Program-made: the position numbers and the translations under genes
Shown here: piece after piece, positions 8,549 to 16,781 of the stretch
How positions within the stretch are numbered: position 1 is the stretch's first letter
Layout of the letters: each line of letters begins with the position of its first letter
NCBI GenBank assembly: GCA_964187655.1
Contig: CAXLMP010000051.1
Location: 1-64,000 of the forward strand
Length of the DNA: 64,000 nt
Direction of reading: 5' to 3'
Origin: Lentimonas sp002292345
Lineage (GTDB): Bacteria > Verrucomicrobiota > Verrucomicrobiia > Opitutales > Coraliomargaritaceae
The notes under the pieces: model-generated
What the model was told of the DNA's origin: nothing
Database searches by the model: none
Seen by the model: the letters and a program-made list of their open reading frames with translations, nothing else

Positions 8549-9884
8549 TCTTATTAGCCCTGCCTCTGAACAGGTGTTAAAAGTCACCGAACTAACGAGC
8601 CAGATCAAGGCACAGCTAGAGGGGCGCTTCACTCAGATTTGGGTGCAAGGCGAAGTATCCAACCTCAGAAGGCAAAGTTCGGGGCATGTCTATTTCTCAC
8701 TCAAAGACGCTGGCAGTCAGCTTCCCTGCGTGCTCTTTGCCCGCGATGCCGCACAACAAGGATTTCAACTGGAAGACGGCATGGAAGTGTTACTGTTCGG
8801 CAGCCTGTCGGTCTATGCACCGCATGGCCGCTACCAGTTGATCGCCAAGGTGACCGTGCAAAGTGGTCAAGGGCGTTTGCAAATGGAGTTTGAACGGCTG
8901 AAGCAAAAACTCGCCGCTGAAGGCTTGTTTGAAAAAGCGCGTAAGCACTCGCTGCCTGCGCTGCCAATGCGCATCGCCGTGGTAACGTCTCCGACAGGTG
9001 CTGCACTGCAAGACTTTGTGCGCATTCTACGTCGGCGTAATTACAAGGGCGAAGTCGTGATTTTCCCAGCACGCGTACAAGGTAAAGGAGCCGAAAAAGA
9101 AGTCGCCGCGATGCTCGAATATGCCGGAGCGAGTCAGGATTTTGACATCGTCGTCATCACTCGTGGCGGTGGCAGTATCGAAGACCTCTGGGCCTTTAAC
9201 GAAGAAGTGCTGGCACGCGCGGTTGCGGCCTGCCCACTGCCGGTAATTTCAGCAGTGGGCCACGAAATTGACACCGTCCTGACTGACTACGCTGCCGACC
9301 AGCGTGCCGAAACGCCTTCAGCAGCAGCCGAGCTAATCTCATCACTGATGATCGAAGCCGAGCAACGCCTAGAGCAAGCTGAGAGCAACTTGCTGTATTG
9401 GACCGAGACCGGCATCGCCGAGCGTCGCCTAAATCTCAGCGCACTTCATTCGAAAATGCATATTATCGCGCCCGAACGTCAGGTCGAAATGCTCGGTATG
9501 AAGCTTGACGATCTCGAGAATCATCTCAGTCAAACGCTGCAAACTCGCCTGCATCGCGAACGCACAAAGCTCGCCCAACATTCACAAAGCCTCGCCGAGC
9601 ATCACCCCCGCATCAAGATCAGTCTAGCACACCAAGCACTCGGAAATTTCCAGCAGCGCTTTAATCGCGCGACACAAGTCGACACACTCAAAAAAAATGA
9701 GCATCTCTTAAATCTACACAAACGACTGAACAACAGTAGCTTAAAAGCTACATTGCGACGCGGCTTCGCCGTGCTAAAAAGTACCGATGGCGCGATTATC
9801 AGTAGCGCCCAGATCGGCCAAAACGAAGATCAACTCACCGCTCAATTGAATGACGGTGCAATCACACTAAAAGTACTAAAATAA
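8538..9884 (+). CDS. xseA: Exodeoxyribonuclease VII large subunit
   Basis: XseA is the large subunit of ExoVII, which degrades single-stranded DNA to oligonucleotides. The 448-residue protein has an N-terminal OB-fold (GRFTQIWVQGEVSNLRRQSS, about 25-110). The catalytic core contains RIAVVTSPTGAALQDF, TRGGGSIEDLWAFNEE and SAVGHEIDTVLTDYAADQRA, and a long helical region leads to the C-terminal RRGFAVLKS segment. All are typical of the family. The small subunit gene xseB is not next to it. The start overlaps the preceding membrane protein gene. Confidence 0.97.
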   Translation: MLDNLISPASEQVLKVTELTSQIKAQLEGRFTQIWVQGEVSNLRRQSSGHVYFSLKDAGSQLPCVLFARDAAQQGFQLEDGMEVLLFGSLSVYAPHGRYQLIAKVTVQSGQGRLQMEFERLKQKLAAEGLFEKARKHSLPALPMRIAVVTSPTGAALQDFVRILRRRNYKGEVVIFPARVQGKGAEKEVAAMLEYAGASQDFDIVVITRGGGSIEDLWAFNEEVLARAVAACPLPVISAVGHEIDTVLTDYAADQRAETPSAAAELISSLMIEAEQRLEQAESNLLYWTETGIAERRLNLSALHSKMHIIAPERQVEMLGMKLDDLENHLSQTLQTRLHRERTKLAQHSQSLAEHHPRIKISLAHQALGNFQQRFNRATQVDTLKKNEHLLNLHKRLNNSSLKATLRRGFAVLKSTDGAIISSAQIGQNEDQLTAQLNDGAITLKVLK

Positions 9885-10117
9885 ATTTATGCGCCCTCAT
9901 AGGTTCAGCAAATAGTTGATCTGTCATTTAGTGAAGGTTAGTCTCGAATCCTTTGATGCGCAGTCGAGCATTCGCCCCTCACTTTTAGTCATCTCGCCCG
10001 TGACGACCGAATATCTCCCAAACTCGTAAAAGAATCTTAAATAAAGAGCCGAAGACCCTTGAATCCTGCTGAATTCAGTTTACCTCGCAAAATTCTGGCA
10101 TACTGTTCCAATTAATT
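9885..10117. other. Intergenic stretch without recognised feature
   Basis: 233 bases between xseA and the next gene. No open frame of note, no tRNA-like fold, no clear terminator hairpin with a T tract, and no convincing promoter hexamers were seen. Confidence 0.5.
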
Positions 10118-11038
10118 ATGAGTGAAGAATCAGAAGAGCCAAAAGCGCCCAAACTAAAATTATCCAGCTCGAGAAATCAGCCGGAAAAACTGAAAAGTGC
10201 CCGTTCAGCGAGCGCAACCTCAAGTGCCAGCGCCAGTCTTTCCTCAAAAACAGACGCCTCACCGTTAGAGACTCCCAGCACCGCGAGCAAGCCAGCACCC
10301 GTACTCAAGGCGACCCCATCGCCAGTCGAGGTGAAACCATCGCCAGTCGAGGTGAAACCACCGCCAGTCGAGGTGAAACCACCACCAGTCGAGGTGAAAC
10401 CACCGCCAGTCAAGCTAACACCGCCTCCTCAGGCGCAGCAACCCGCGCCCCGCACAAGTGGCAGTGCCTCAGCAAAAATCAAGGAATCCGCCACAGCAGC
10501 CACCGAATCTCCGAAAAAAGATAATCACTTGAGCAGCATTCTAATCGTTGCCGCCATACTATTTATACTTGCCGCAGCCGCAGGTGGCATCTGGTTCCTA
10601 CTTCGTAGCGATGAGCCCGAACAGGTTGAAGGTACTGAGATCGCTGCACCCGCAGCAGCCCCGTCCAATCCAGTCGAACGCGCAAAAGCCAGCATCGCAA
10701 CAGTGCCTGACCGTAATCTGGATAAAGCACTTGAGACTGAACCGGCCCCCGAGCCGAGCACTCAGGTGTTAGCAGAGCCGATCGCAGCAGAGCTCATTGC
10801 AGTAGAGCCCAGCCCAACAATCCCCATCAGCCTCAAAGAATCCGTATCAAAGTATTTACAAAATATCCATATCGGCGGCATCCGGACGGGCGAGCGAGCT
10901 CGGATCATGCTCGATGGCGAAAACTACAACATTAACGACACCGTAGAAGCCACCACTGGCCTAGTATTTATAGGAATTCGTGACCAACGGTTGCTATTTA
11001 AAGACCGCAACGGAATAATATATGTTAAAAGCTTCTGA
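10118..11038 (+). CDS. Single-pass membrane protein with proline-rich repeat N-terminus, unknown function
   Basis: The 306-residue protein is not recognised as a named family. Residues 1-130 are disordered and Pro/Ser/Lys-rich, with five tandem copies of P-P/S-PVEVK (residues 67-101). One transmembrane helix follows (ILIVAAILFILAAAAGGIWFL, about 144-165). After a second acidic linker there is a compact domain of about 70 residues starting at SLKESVSKYLQNIHIGG. That end (RTGERARIMLDGENYNIND, then GIRDQRLLFKDRNGIIY) resembles small beta domains at the end of pilus/secretion accessory proteins, which is only an inference. The topology predicts a cytoplasmic proline-rich arm and a periplasmic C-terminus. 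A lipoprotein gene follows after 39 bases. Confidence 0.75.
   Translation: MSEESEEPKAPKLKLSSSRNQPEKLKSARSASATSSASASLSSKTDASPLETPSTASKPAPVLKATPSPVEVKPSPVEVKPPPVEVKPPPVEVKPPPVKLTPPPQAQQPAPRTSGSASAKIKESATAATESPKKDNHLSSILIVAAILFILAAAAGGIWFLLRSDEPEQVEGTEIAAPAAAPSNPVERAKASIATVPDRNLDKALETEPAPEPSTQVLAEPIAAELIAVEPSPTIPISLKESVSKYLQNIHIGGIRTGERARIMLDGENYNINDTVEATTGLVFIGIRDQRLLFKDRNGIIYVKSF
10316..10420 (+). repeat. 21-bp in-frame tandem repeat (5 units)
   Basis: Five consecutive 21-base units of the pattern CCA-TCG/CCG-CCA-GTC-GAG-GTG-AAA, the last one degenerate. They encode PSPVEVK/PPPVEVK inside the gene at 10118. The near-identity of the units at DNA level suggests recent slippage or recombination. 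Confidence 0.9.
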
Positions 11039-11077
11039 TTGCACTCTACTAAAAAATCATTTCTTATACGCACAATT

Positions 11078-11470
11078 ATGAAAGTGAAAGCAACAATCCT
11101 CTCCATCCTCACACTCACTGTAGTCTTTTTTTCTGGCTGCACGACACCAGTCGCAATCGATCCGATGACAGGTCAACAGCAGACTGCGAAATACCAATCC
11201 GGTTTCTTCTACGCGCCTATTACAGATGATGCGAACGCTGTTTTCTTGACCGCAATTCGCGCAATAGACGACATGGGACTTCTTCGAACTGGCGAAATCC
11301 ACAAAGATGACTATATCAAGATCTTCGCTCGTCAAGTCGGCGACAAAGAAGTGGTAGTTCGCATCCAGCAAATCGCAGCAGGCGAGTCTGAAATACGTAT
11401 TCGTGTTGGCGTGCTAGGCGACCTGCCACAATCGCAGATCATCTACGCAAAGATCCGCGACGCAATGTAG
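11078..11470 (+). CDS. Small lipoprotein, DUF3568-like
   Basis: 130 residues from the ATG at 11078; an upstream in-frame TTG at 11039 is unlikely. The N-terminus is a signal peptide ending in the lipobox FSGC, so the mature protein is probably lipid-anchored at Cys19. The body (FYAPITDDANAVFLTAIRAI, GEIHKDDYIKIFARQVGDKE, then IRVGVLGD) matches the general pattern of short lipoproteins of the DUF3568 type, which have no known biochemical function. It follows the proline-rich membrane protein in the same direction and is closed by a terminator. Confidence 0.78.
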   Translation: MKVKATILSILTLTVVFFSGCTTPVAIDPMTGQQQTAKYQSGFFYAPITDDANAVFLTAIRAIDDMGLLRTGEIHKDDYIKIFARQVGDKEVVVRIQQIAAGESEIRIRVGVLGDLPQSQIIYAKIRDAM

Positions 11471-11491
11471 TCTCGACTACAAAACCTTTCC

Positions 11492-11525
11492 AAACCGCCT
11501 TTCCACTTGGATCGGCGGTTTTTTT
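11492..11525 (+). terminator. Rho-independent terminator after the DUF3568-like gene
   Basis: An 8-bp stem AAACCGCC/GGCGGTTT (11492-11499 with 11514-11521) with a 14-nt loop is followed by further T residues to 11525. It also shows that an upstream TTG start (11507) for the next gene is wrong. Confidence 0.85.
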
Positions 11526-11572
11526 ATGTTTTCTTCAACTCCTCTGAATCATCTTTTACACCTAAAACAAAT

Positions 11573-12559
11573 ATGAGCTCACCATTTACCATCATCGGCG
11601 TCGGCAGCCCCATCGTCGATGCTATCGCACAAGTCCAAGACAACTTCATCGAGCAAATCGATGGCGACAAAGGCGGAATGGTACTCGTCGATGCCCCTAC
11701 GATCGAGATGCTGCTAAGCTCCCTACCCGAGACCCCAACTAAAGCGCCTGGCGGCTCTGCGGGTAACACTCTGTTCGCGCTCGCACGCATGGCGAACAAC
11801 ACCTGTTTCCTCGGCAAAATAGGCAACTGCTCAGAAGGCGAATTCTACCAGCAGCAATTCATTCAACTCGGCGGCGATAGTTCCCGTTTCAAAATCGGCG
11901 AGCAAGCCAATGGCCAATGCATCTCGCTGGTCACGCCCGACGGAGAACGAACCATGCGCACCAACCTCGGCGCCGCGATGACCCTTGCGCCCGAAGAAAT
12001 TTCAGCCGCAGATTTTGCCGGATGCGATCATGCACACATAGAAGGCTACCTACTCTTTAATGAAGCACTGATGATGCGTGTGCTCGAATCCGCCAAAGCC
12101 GCAGGCTGCACCATTAGTCTCGATCTCGCCTCATTTGAGGTGGTCCATGCGACCAGTGCCATTTTGCCAGCCATCCTACGCGACTACGTCGATATCGTCT
12201 TTGCCAACGAGGAAGAGGCCGAAGCATTCACAGGAATCAAAGATGACTACCATGCCATGGCCACGAAGCTCGCCGAGTATTGTGAGATCGTCGCCGTCAA
12301 AGTCGGGGCACACGGCTCATACATCGCACACCACGGTGAAGTCACTAAAATCGAACCAATGCACGCCGCCAAAGTTATCGACACCACTGGTGCCGGTGAT
12401 CTCTGGGCAGCAGGCTTTCTGCACGGCTGGTCACATCAACTCGACCACGCTCAATCTGCAAAAATAGGCTCCATCCTCGGCGCCGCCGTCGTGCAAGTCC
12501 AAGGCAGTGTGCTCCCTGCGCATGTATGGGACGACGTCATGAGCGCGATCCAAGTATAA
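11573..12559 (+). CDS. PfkB-family carbohydrate/nucleoside kinase (adenosine kinase-like)
   Basis: 328 residues from the ATG at 11573. The N-terminal part has the ribokinase-fold GVGSPIVDAIAQV and the glycine-rich GGSAGNTLFALARM segment. The C-terminal part carries the PfkB signature DTTGAGDLWAAGFLHG, with the catalytic Asp in GAGD. The overall arrangement (SLDLASFEVV, FANEEEAEAFTG) is that of bacterial adenosine kinase/sugar kinases. The phosphate acceptor cannot be decided from sequence. It is 31 bases upstream of proA in the same direction. Confidence 0.88.
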   Translation: MSSPFTIIGVGSPIVDAIAQVQDNFIEQIDGDKGGMVLVDAPTIEMLLSSLPETPTKAPGGSAGNTLFALARMANNTCFLGKIGNCSEGEFYQQQFIQLGGDSSRFKIGEQANGQCISLVTPDGERTMRTNLGAAMTLAPEEISAADFAGCDHAHIEGYLLFNEALMMRVLESAKAAGCTISLDLASFEVVHATSAILPAILRDYVDIVFANEEEAEAFTGIKDDYHAMATKLAEYCEIVAVKVGAHGSYIAHHGEVTKIEPMHAAKVIDTTGAGDLWAAGFLHGWSHQLDHAQSAKIGSILGAAVVQVQGSVLPAHVWDDVMSAIQV

Positions 12560-12590
12560 CCCTCCAGTCTCAGCCTTCAGCCCTCAAGTC
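12560..12590 (+). repeat. Pyrimidine-rich CTCAAGTC repeat, copy 2
   Basis: Fills the whole spacer between the PfkB kinase stop and the proA ATG. It contains CCAGTCTCAGCCTTCAG and CCCTCAAGTC, which abuts the start codon. Confidence 0.65.
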
Positions 12591-13862
12591 ATGGACCCCG
12601 ATCAAATCACCACACTCATCGAAGACATTGCCAAGCGCGCACGCGCCGCATCCCTCGAACTAGCCACGCTCTCCACTGAAGCGAAAAATGGTTTTCTTAA
12701 ACAGCTCGCGCAAAAGCTAGTCGAGCAAACCGATGACATTCTAAAAGCGAATGTCCTCGATTTGGAAGCAGCCAAGGCCATGGAGCTCTCCGGACCTATG
12801 TTGGAGCGTCTCAGCCTATCCGCCGAGCGTATCGCAGATATGGCTGCAGGCGTGATTCAAGTCGCATCCCTCCCCGACCCTGTCGGCGCAGAGATCGAGC
12901 GCCTCTCTCCACCCAAAGGCTTTGACCTGCGTAAGATTCGTGTGCCAATGGGCGTCATAGGCATCATCTATGAATCACGCCCAAATGTGACGGTGGACTG
13001 TGCCATTCTTTGCCTTAAATCAGGCAACGCCTCAATCCTTCGCGGCGGTAAGGAAGCGTATCATAGTAATATGAAGCTCGCCGAAATTATTCGTGCAACA
13101 CTCAAAGAAACAGGCATCAACGAAGACGCCGTCCAAGTCATACCCACCACTGACCGATCGGCGCTCAACGTCTTGCTCAAGCAAGATGATACGATCCACT
13201 GCATCATCCCCCGTGGCGGCGAAAGCCTCATCCGCTTCACCGTCGAGAACAGCCGTATCCCAGTGATTAAGCACTACACTGGAGTCTGCTCTATCTACAT
13301 CGATGCCGCAGCAGATGCGGACAAGTCCGAATCGATTTTAATCAACGCTAAATGCCAACGACCTAGCGTCTGCAATGCAGCGGAAAATCTCATCGTGCAT
13401 CAAGGCGCCACCGCACAGCTTCCACAACTTGCCAAAGCACTACATGACAACGGCGTCCAGCTGCGTGTAGAGCCAAAGGCCAAAGCAATCCTCACAGGCA
13501 CAGGCCTGCCATTGGTGGATGCCACGCCTGAAGATTTTGGCACCGAATATTCCGACCTAATCATCTCAATCGCAGTGGTTGCAGATACTAAAGCCGCCAT
13601 CGAGCTGATCAATGCCAATGGATCAGGACATAGCGATGCAATCATTACCGAAGATACCGATGCCGCACGTCTCTTCCTTGCGAGAGTCGACGCATCCACC
13701 GTCTATCACAATGCTTCAACGCGCTTCACTGATGGCTTCGAATTCGGCCTCGGTGCGGAGATTGGCATTTCAACCGACCGCCTACATGCCCGAGGCCCCA
13801 TGGGGCTCAACGAGCTGTGCACTTATAAATACGTGATCCACGGAAAAGGCGAAATCAGGTAA
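12591..13862 (+). CDS. proA: Glutamate-5-semialdehyde dehydrogenase (gamma-glutamyl phosphate reductase)
   Basis: ProA reduces gamma-glutamyl phosphate to glutamate-5-semialdehyde with NADPH, the second step of proline synthesis. The 423-residue length is normal. Visible family segments are RVPMGVIGIIYESRPNVTVD, LKSGNASILRGGKEA, IIPRGGESLIRF, the nucleophile region NAKCQRPSVCNAAENL (catalytic Cys), and STRFTDGFEFGLGAEIGIST near the end. proB is not in the window. The start directly follows a pyrimidine-rich repeat with no Shine-Dalgarno sequence. Confidence 0.97.
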   Translation: MDPDQITTLIEDIAKRARAASLELATLSTEAKNGFLKQLAQKLVEQTDDILKANVLDLEAAKAMELSGPMLERLSLSAERIADMAAGVIQVASLPDPVGAEIERLSPPKGFDLRKIRVPMGVIGIIYESRPNVTVDCAILCLKSGNASILRGGKEAYHSNMKLAEIIRATLKETGINEDAVQVIPTTDRSALNVLLKQDDTIHCIIPRGGESLIRFTVENSRIPVIKHYTGVCSIYIDAAADADKSESILINAKCQRPSVCNAAENLIVHQGATAQLPQLAKALHDNGVQLRVEPKAKAILTGTGLPLVDATPEDFGTEYSDLIISIAVVADTKAAIELINANGSGHSDAIITEDTDAARLFLARVDASTVYHNASTRFTDGFEFGLGAEIGISTDRLHARGPMGLNELCTYKYVIHGKGEIR

Positions 13863-13931
13863 GCACGCAAAACACATCTGCATAAGCAAAGCCGTCGAAA
13901 TCAGCTCCCGAGTTTCGCTACACCAAAACCT

Positions 13932-15149
13932 CTACTGCTTTGGGTCGATAAATGGGCTGCTTGGCTTCGACTCGTCTTCGGCCATTTTCTGTTCTGTTTT
14001 CAGGCGCAGTTGGCCGCAGGCTGCATTAATATCGTGTCCCTTCTCGCGACGAATTGTCACCGACACACCGCCCTTGCGCAGCACATCAACAAACGCATCC
14101 TGACGAGGCACGCTGGGGCGCTGCCACTCTAGTCCCTCAACCTTGTTGTAAGGGATGCAATTCACGTGTGCATGTAGATCACGGGCGATTTTAGTTAACG
14201 CCTTGGCCTGATCAAGGCTGTCATTGACGTTCTTGATCATAATAAACTCCAGCGTCAACATTCGGCCATGCTTCTGTTGAAAAGCTTTCACCGCCGGCAA
14301 CAGCTCTTCCAACGGATACTTTTTATTGATCGGCATGATCTGGTCACGCACTTCATTGGTCGCACCGTGCAGCGAAATCGCCAGTCGCACAGGCACACTT
14401 TCGTCTGCCAGCTTCAGAATCTGTGGCGCTAGGCCTGAAGTCGAAACCGTAATACGGCGGGCACCGAAATTGAGGCCCCAATCTGCATTTAAAATCTTAA
14501 TCGTCTGTACCAATGAATCATAGTTCGCGAGCGGCTCACCCATACCCATGAACACGATGTTATCAAACGAGGCGATCTCTTCCTTAGCACGCTTGGTATG
14601 CGCATCCTCACGGCGGCAAATATGCATCAACTGCGACACCACCTCCGCCGCCATCAAATTACGCCGAAAGCCAGCGAGCCCCGAAGCGCAAAACTTACAG
14701 CCATAAGCGCAACCCACCTGAATCGACACACATACGGTTTTGCGTGAATTCTCCTGCCCCACTCCCGTCTGTGGCGCACGGATCAACACCGTTTCGATCA
14801 AAGACTTGTCTTCCAATTCCAGCAACAGCTTCTGGGTGACATCGTCCGAGCGCTTATCAATTAACGATGAAGTCGGATATAAAATATAGTGAGTATCCAG
14901 CCAAGCGCGAAAGGCCTTCGGCAAATTGCTCATAGCATCCCACTGGTCCACGCGCTTCTTGTAAAGCCACTCCATCACCTGTTTCGCACGAAAGCTCGGA
15001 AAGCCCGCCGCTTCGACACTCACTTTGAGGCTTTCTAGGGTTTCGCCAAATAGGCTCGGTTTTTTCGGGGTAAATTTCACGAGGGCGACGTTGCACGGAT
15101 TTCTAAGAATCTCCACCGAAATCTGACTACTGAGGGTTCGTGTTTGCAA
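13932..15149 (-). CDS. rlmN: 23S rRNA/tRNA adenine-C2 methyltransferase
   Basis: A radical-SAM enzyme that methylates C2 of A2503 in 23S rRNA and A37 in some tRNAs. With the start at 15149, the iron-sulfur cluster cysteines are C147, C151 and C154 in GCAYGCKFCAS. MGMGEPLANY binds SAM, and the C-terminal DINAACGQL holds the methyl-carrying Cys. The first ~23 residues are not family-like and overlap the divergent radC leader. A GTG at 15080 (giving VKFTPKKPS) is an equally good start. The tail of about 20 residues after the last motif is polar. Confidence 0.95.
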   Translation of the reverse strand: MQTRTLSSQISVEILRNPCNVALVKFTPKKPSLFGETLESLKVSVEAAGFPSFRAKQVMEWLYKKRVDQWDAMSNLPKAFRAWLDTHYILYPTSSLIDKRSDDVTQKLLLELEDKSLIETVLIRAPQTGVGQENSRKTVCVSIQVGCAYGCKFCASGLAGFRRNLMAAEVVSQLMHICRREDAHTKRAKEEIASFDNIVFMGMGEPLANYDSLVQTIKILNADWGLNFGARRITVSTSGLAPQILKLADESVPVRLAISLHGATNEVRDQIMPINKKYPLEELLPAVKAFQQKHGRMLTLEFIMIKNVNDSLDQAKALTKIARDLHAHVNCIPYNKVEGLEWQRPSVPRQDAFVDVLRKGGVSVTIRREKGHDINAACGQLRLKTEQKMAEDESKPSSPFIDPKQ

Positions 15150-15181
15150 AAATTAAAAAGCTCAACAATATAAGTGAACAG

Positions 15182-15901
15182 ATGAGCACATTTTATCAAA
15201 CCACCCGTCGGATTAAAGACATGGTCGCCAGCGAGCGTCCACAAGAGCGATTAGCCAAACACGGCGCCAAAGCACTCAGTGATTGTGAAATCCTCGCGAT
15301 GATTTTACGCAGCGGGCCCCGTGGTATTGATGTCCTCACCATGTCCAGTGATCTACTCAACGCCGCAGGCTCACTCACTCACCTACTGCGCTGGACGGCC
15401 GCTGACTTCCAAAAGATTAAGGGGATCGGCACCGTTAAATCGCTTCAATTGATGGCAGTCATGGATTTCGCGCGCCGTATTTTGCAAGAAGACGATTCGG
15501 TCGAAACAATCTTCGATACACCCGAAGTCGTGGCAAACCACTTTCGCACTCTGATCGCAGGCGCAGAAGTCGAGCATTTTTGGACACTCTGCCTCGACCG
15601 TAAAAATCGCTTAATTCAACGCATCGAGGTCACCGTGGGAACGGCGTCTTCGTGTCTCGTGCACCCCAGAGAAGTATTCAAGGAAGCGATCCGCCTGAGC
15701 GCATCGGCCATCCTCGTCGCTCACAACCACCCTAGCGGTGACCCCGCTCCTAGCCGTGCCGACATACAAGTAACTCGCCAACTACGCGAAGCCGCCAAAG
15801 TCATTGGCATCGACCTACTCGACCACATTATTCTTGGTCAAAAGAGCAAAGACCCTAGAGGTATCGGTCTCTATAGCTTCAACGAAGCAGGCTTGATTTA
15901 G
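15182..15901 (+). CDS. radC: RadC-family JAB/MPN-domain protein
   Basis: 239 residues from the ATG at 15182; an in-frame GTG at 15140 would overlap the rlmN start region. The N-terminal helix-hairpin-helix part (FQKIKGIGTVKSLQLMAV) is followed by the JAMM/MPN+ metal motif: AHNHPSGDPAPSRAD carries the two histidines and the aspartate, with an upstream glutamate in FKEAI. The family (UPF0758) was named for DNA repair but its true biochemical role is unsettled. It is divergent from rlmN. Confidence 0.93.
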   Translation: MSTFYQTTRRIKDMVASERPQERLAKHGAKALSDCEILAMILRSGPRGIDVLTMSSDLLNAAGSLTHLLRWTAADFQKIKGIGTVKSLQLMAVMDFARRILQEDDSVETIFDTPEVVANHFRTLIAGAEVEHFWTLCLDRKNRLIQRIEVTVGTASSCLVHPREVFKEAIRLSASAILVAHNHPSGDPAPSRADIQVTRQLREAAKVIGIDLLDHIILGQKSKDPRGIGLYSFNEAGLI

Positions 15902-15909
15902 CCAAAAAT

Positions 15910-16644
15910 CTAGGGCTTTTGCACCGCCCAGAAACGGCAATCATCAGAAAAGGCCGCCACTTCCGGTGACTCGTGCGCGAGTTGCGAGCGCATCACAGTG
16001 GCCTCGACTCGAAAACCGACCCGTGCAAGTACTGCCTCCATTTCCTGCACAGAGGGCACGTGCATATAGTGATCACCATCAGCGGTCGCTTCCGTGCGAT
16101 CACCATAATCATCCAAGTCAGCCGATTGATTGGCCTCTTGCCAGCGGCGCTGTTCTTCGATCCAGAAGCTGCGGTGCGGTGAGCGATCACGATCATGCGA
16201 GGTAAATACAAACCAAGCGCCTGGCCGAATCACTCGATAGATTTCACTCAGTGCCTGCTCGCGTTGAGCGGCCTGCGGGATCTGCATCAGCCCATTAAAC
16301 CCAAAAATGGCACCATCAAAAGCGTTGTCATCAAATTCCAAATCCGTGGCATCACAGACACGCAGCGGGATATTGTATTCCAATAAGGTAGATAGATGGC
16401 GCGCTCGCTTGATCATCTTTCGTGAATAATCGGTCGCCATGATATTGGTGTAGCCCAACTCATGCAGCCCAAGGGCAATCCTCCCAGCCCCACATCCTAG
16501 CTCGAGCAAGGAATCACTGGGCTCAAAGACGCGAGTAAATATCTTTTCCTCTGATTGCCACAGCCCCAAACGCTCAGCTGCGTTTGCGTAGTGTTCTACC
16601 ACAGATTCAGAATCAAAATATTTGAGCACAGTTTCGCGATCCAT
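15910..16644 (-). CDS. Class I SAM-dependent methyltransferase
   Basis: About 244 residues from the ATG at 16644. The TTG at 16680 is a less likely start. Motif I is LLELGCGAGRIALGL, followed by ATDYSRKMIKRAR and CDATDLEFDDNAFDGAIFGF, the standard order for a Rossmann-type methyltransferase of the UbiE-like group. The C-terminal half (FTSHDRDRSPHRSFW) is less conserved, so the acceptor substrate cannot be assigned. It converges with radC with only 8 bases between the stops. Confidence 0.85.
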   Translation of the reverse strand: MDRETVLKYFDSESVVEHYANAAERLGLWQSEEKIFTRVFEPSDSLLELGCGAGRIALGLHELGYTNIMATDYSRKMIKRARHLSTLLEYNIPLRVCDATDLEFDDNAFDGAIFGFNGLMQIPQAAQREQALSEIYRVIRPGAWFVFTSHDRDRSPHRSFWIEEQRRWQEANQSADLDDYGDRTEATADGDHYMHVPSVQEMEAVLARVGFRVEATVMRSQLAHESPEVAAFSDDCRFWAVQKP

Positions 16645-16781
16645 TCTCAAAACAAACGACGCACACGCCCGATTTGGCAATTCTTATCTAGTGCACGACC
16701 CTCTATAAATTCACACAATTAGTGACATCTACTTCTTGCCACCGGAATCGTTATCTCCAAGGTCTGACTTACTTTTACAAC

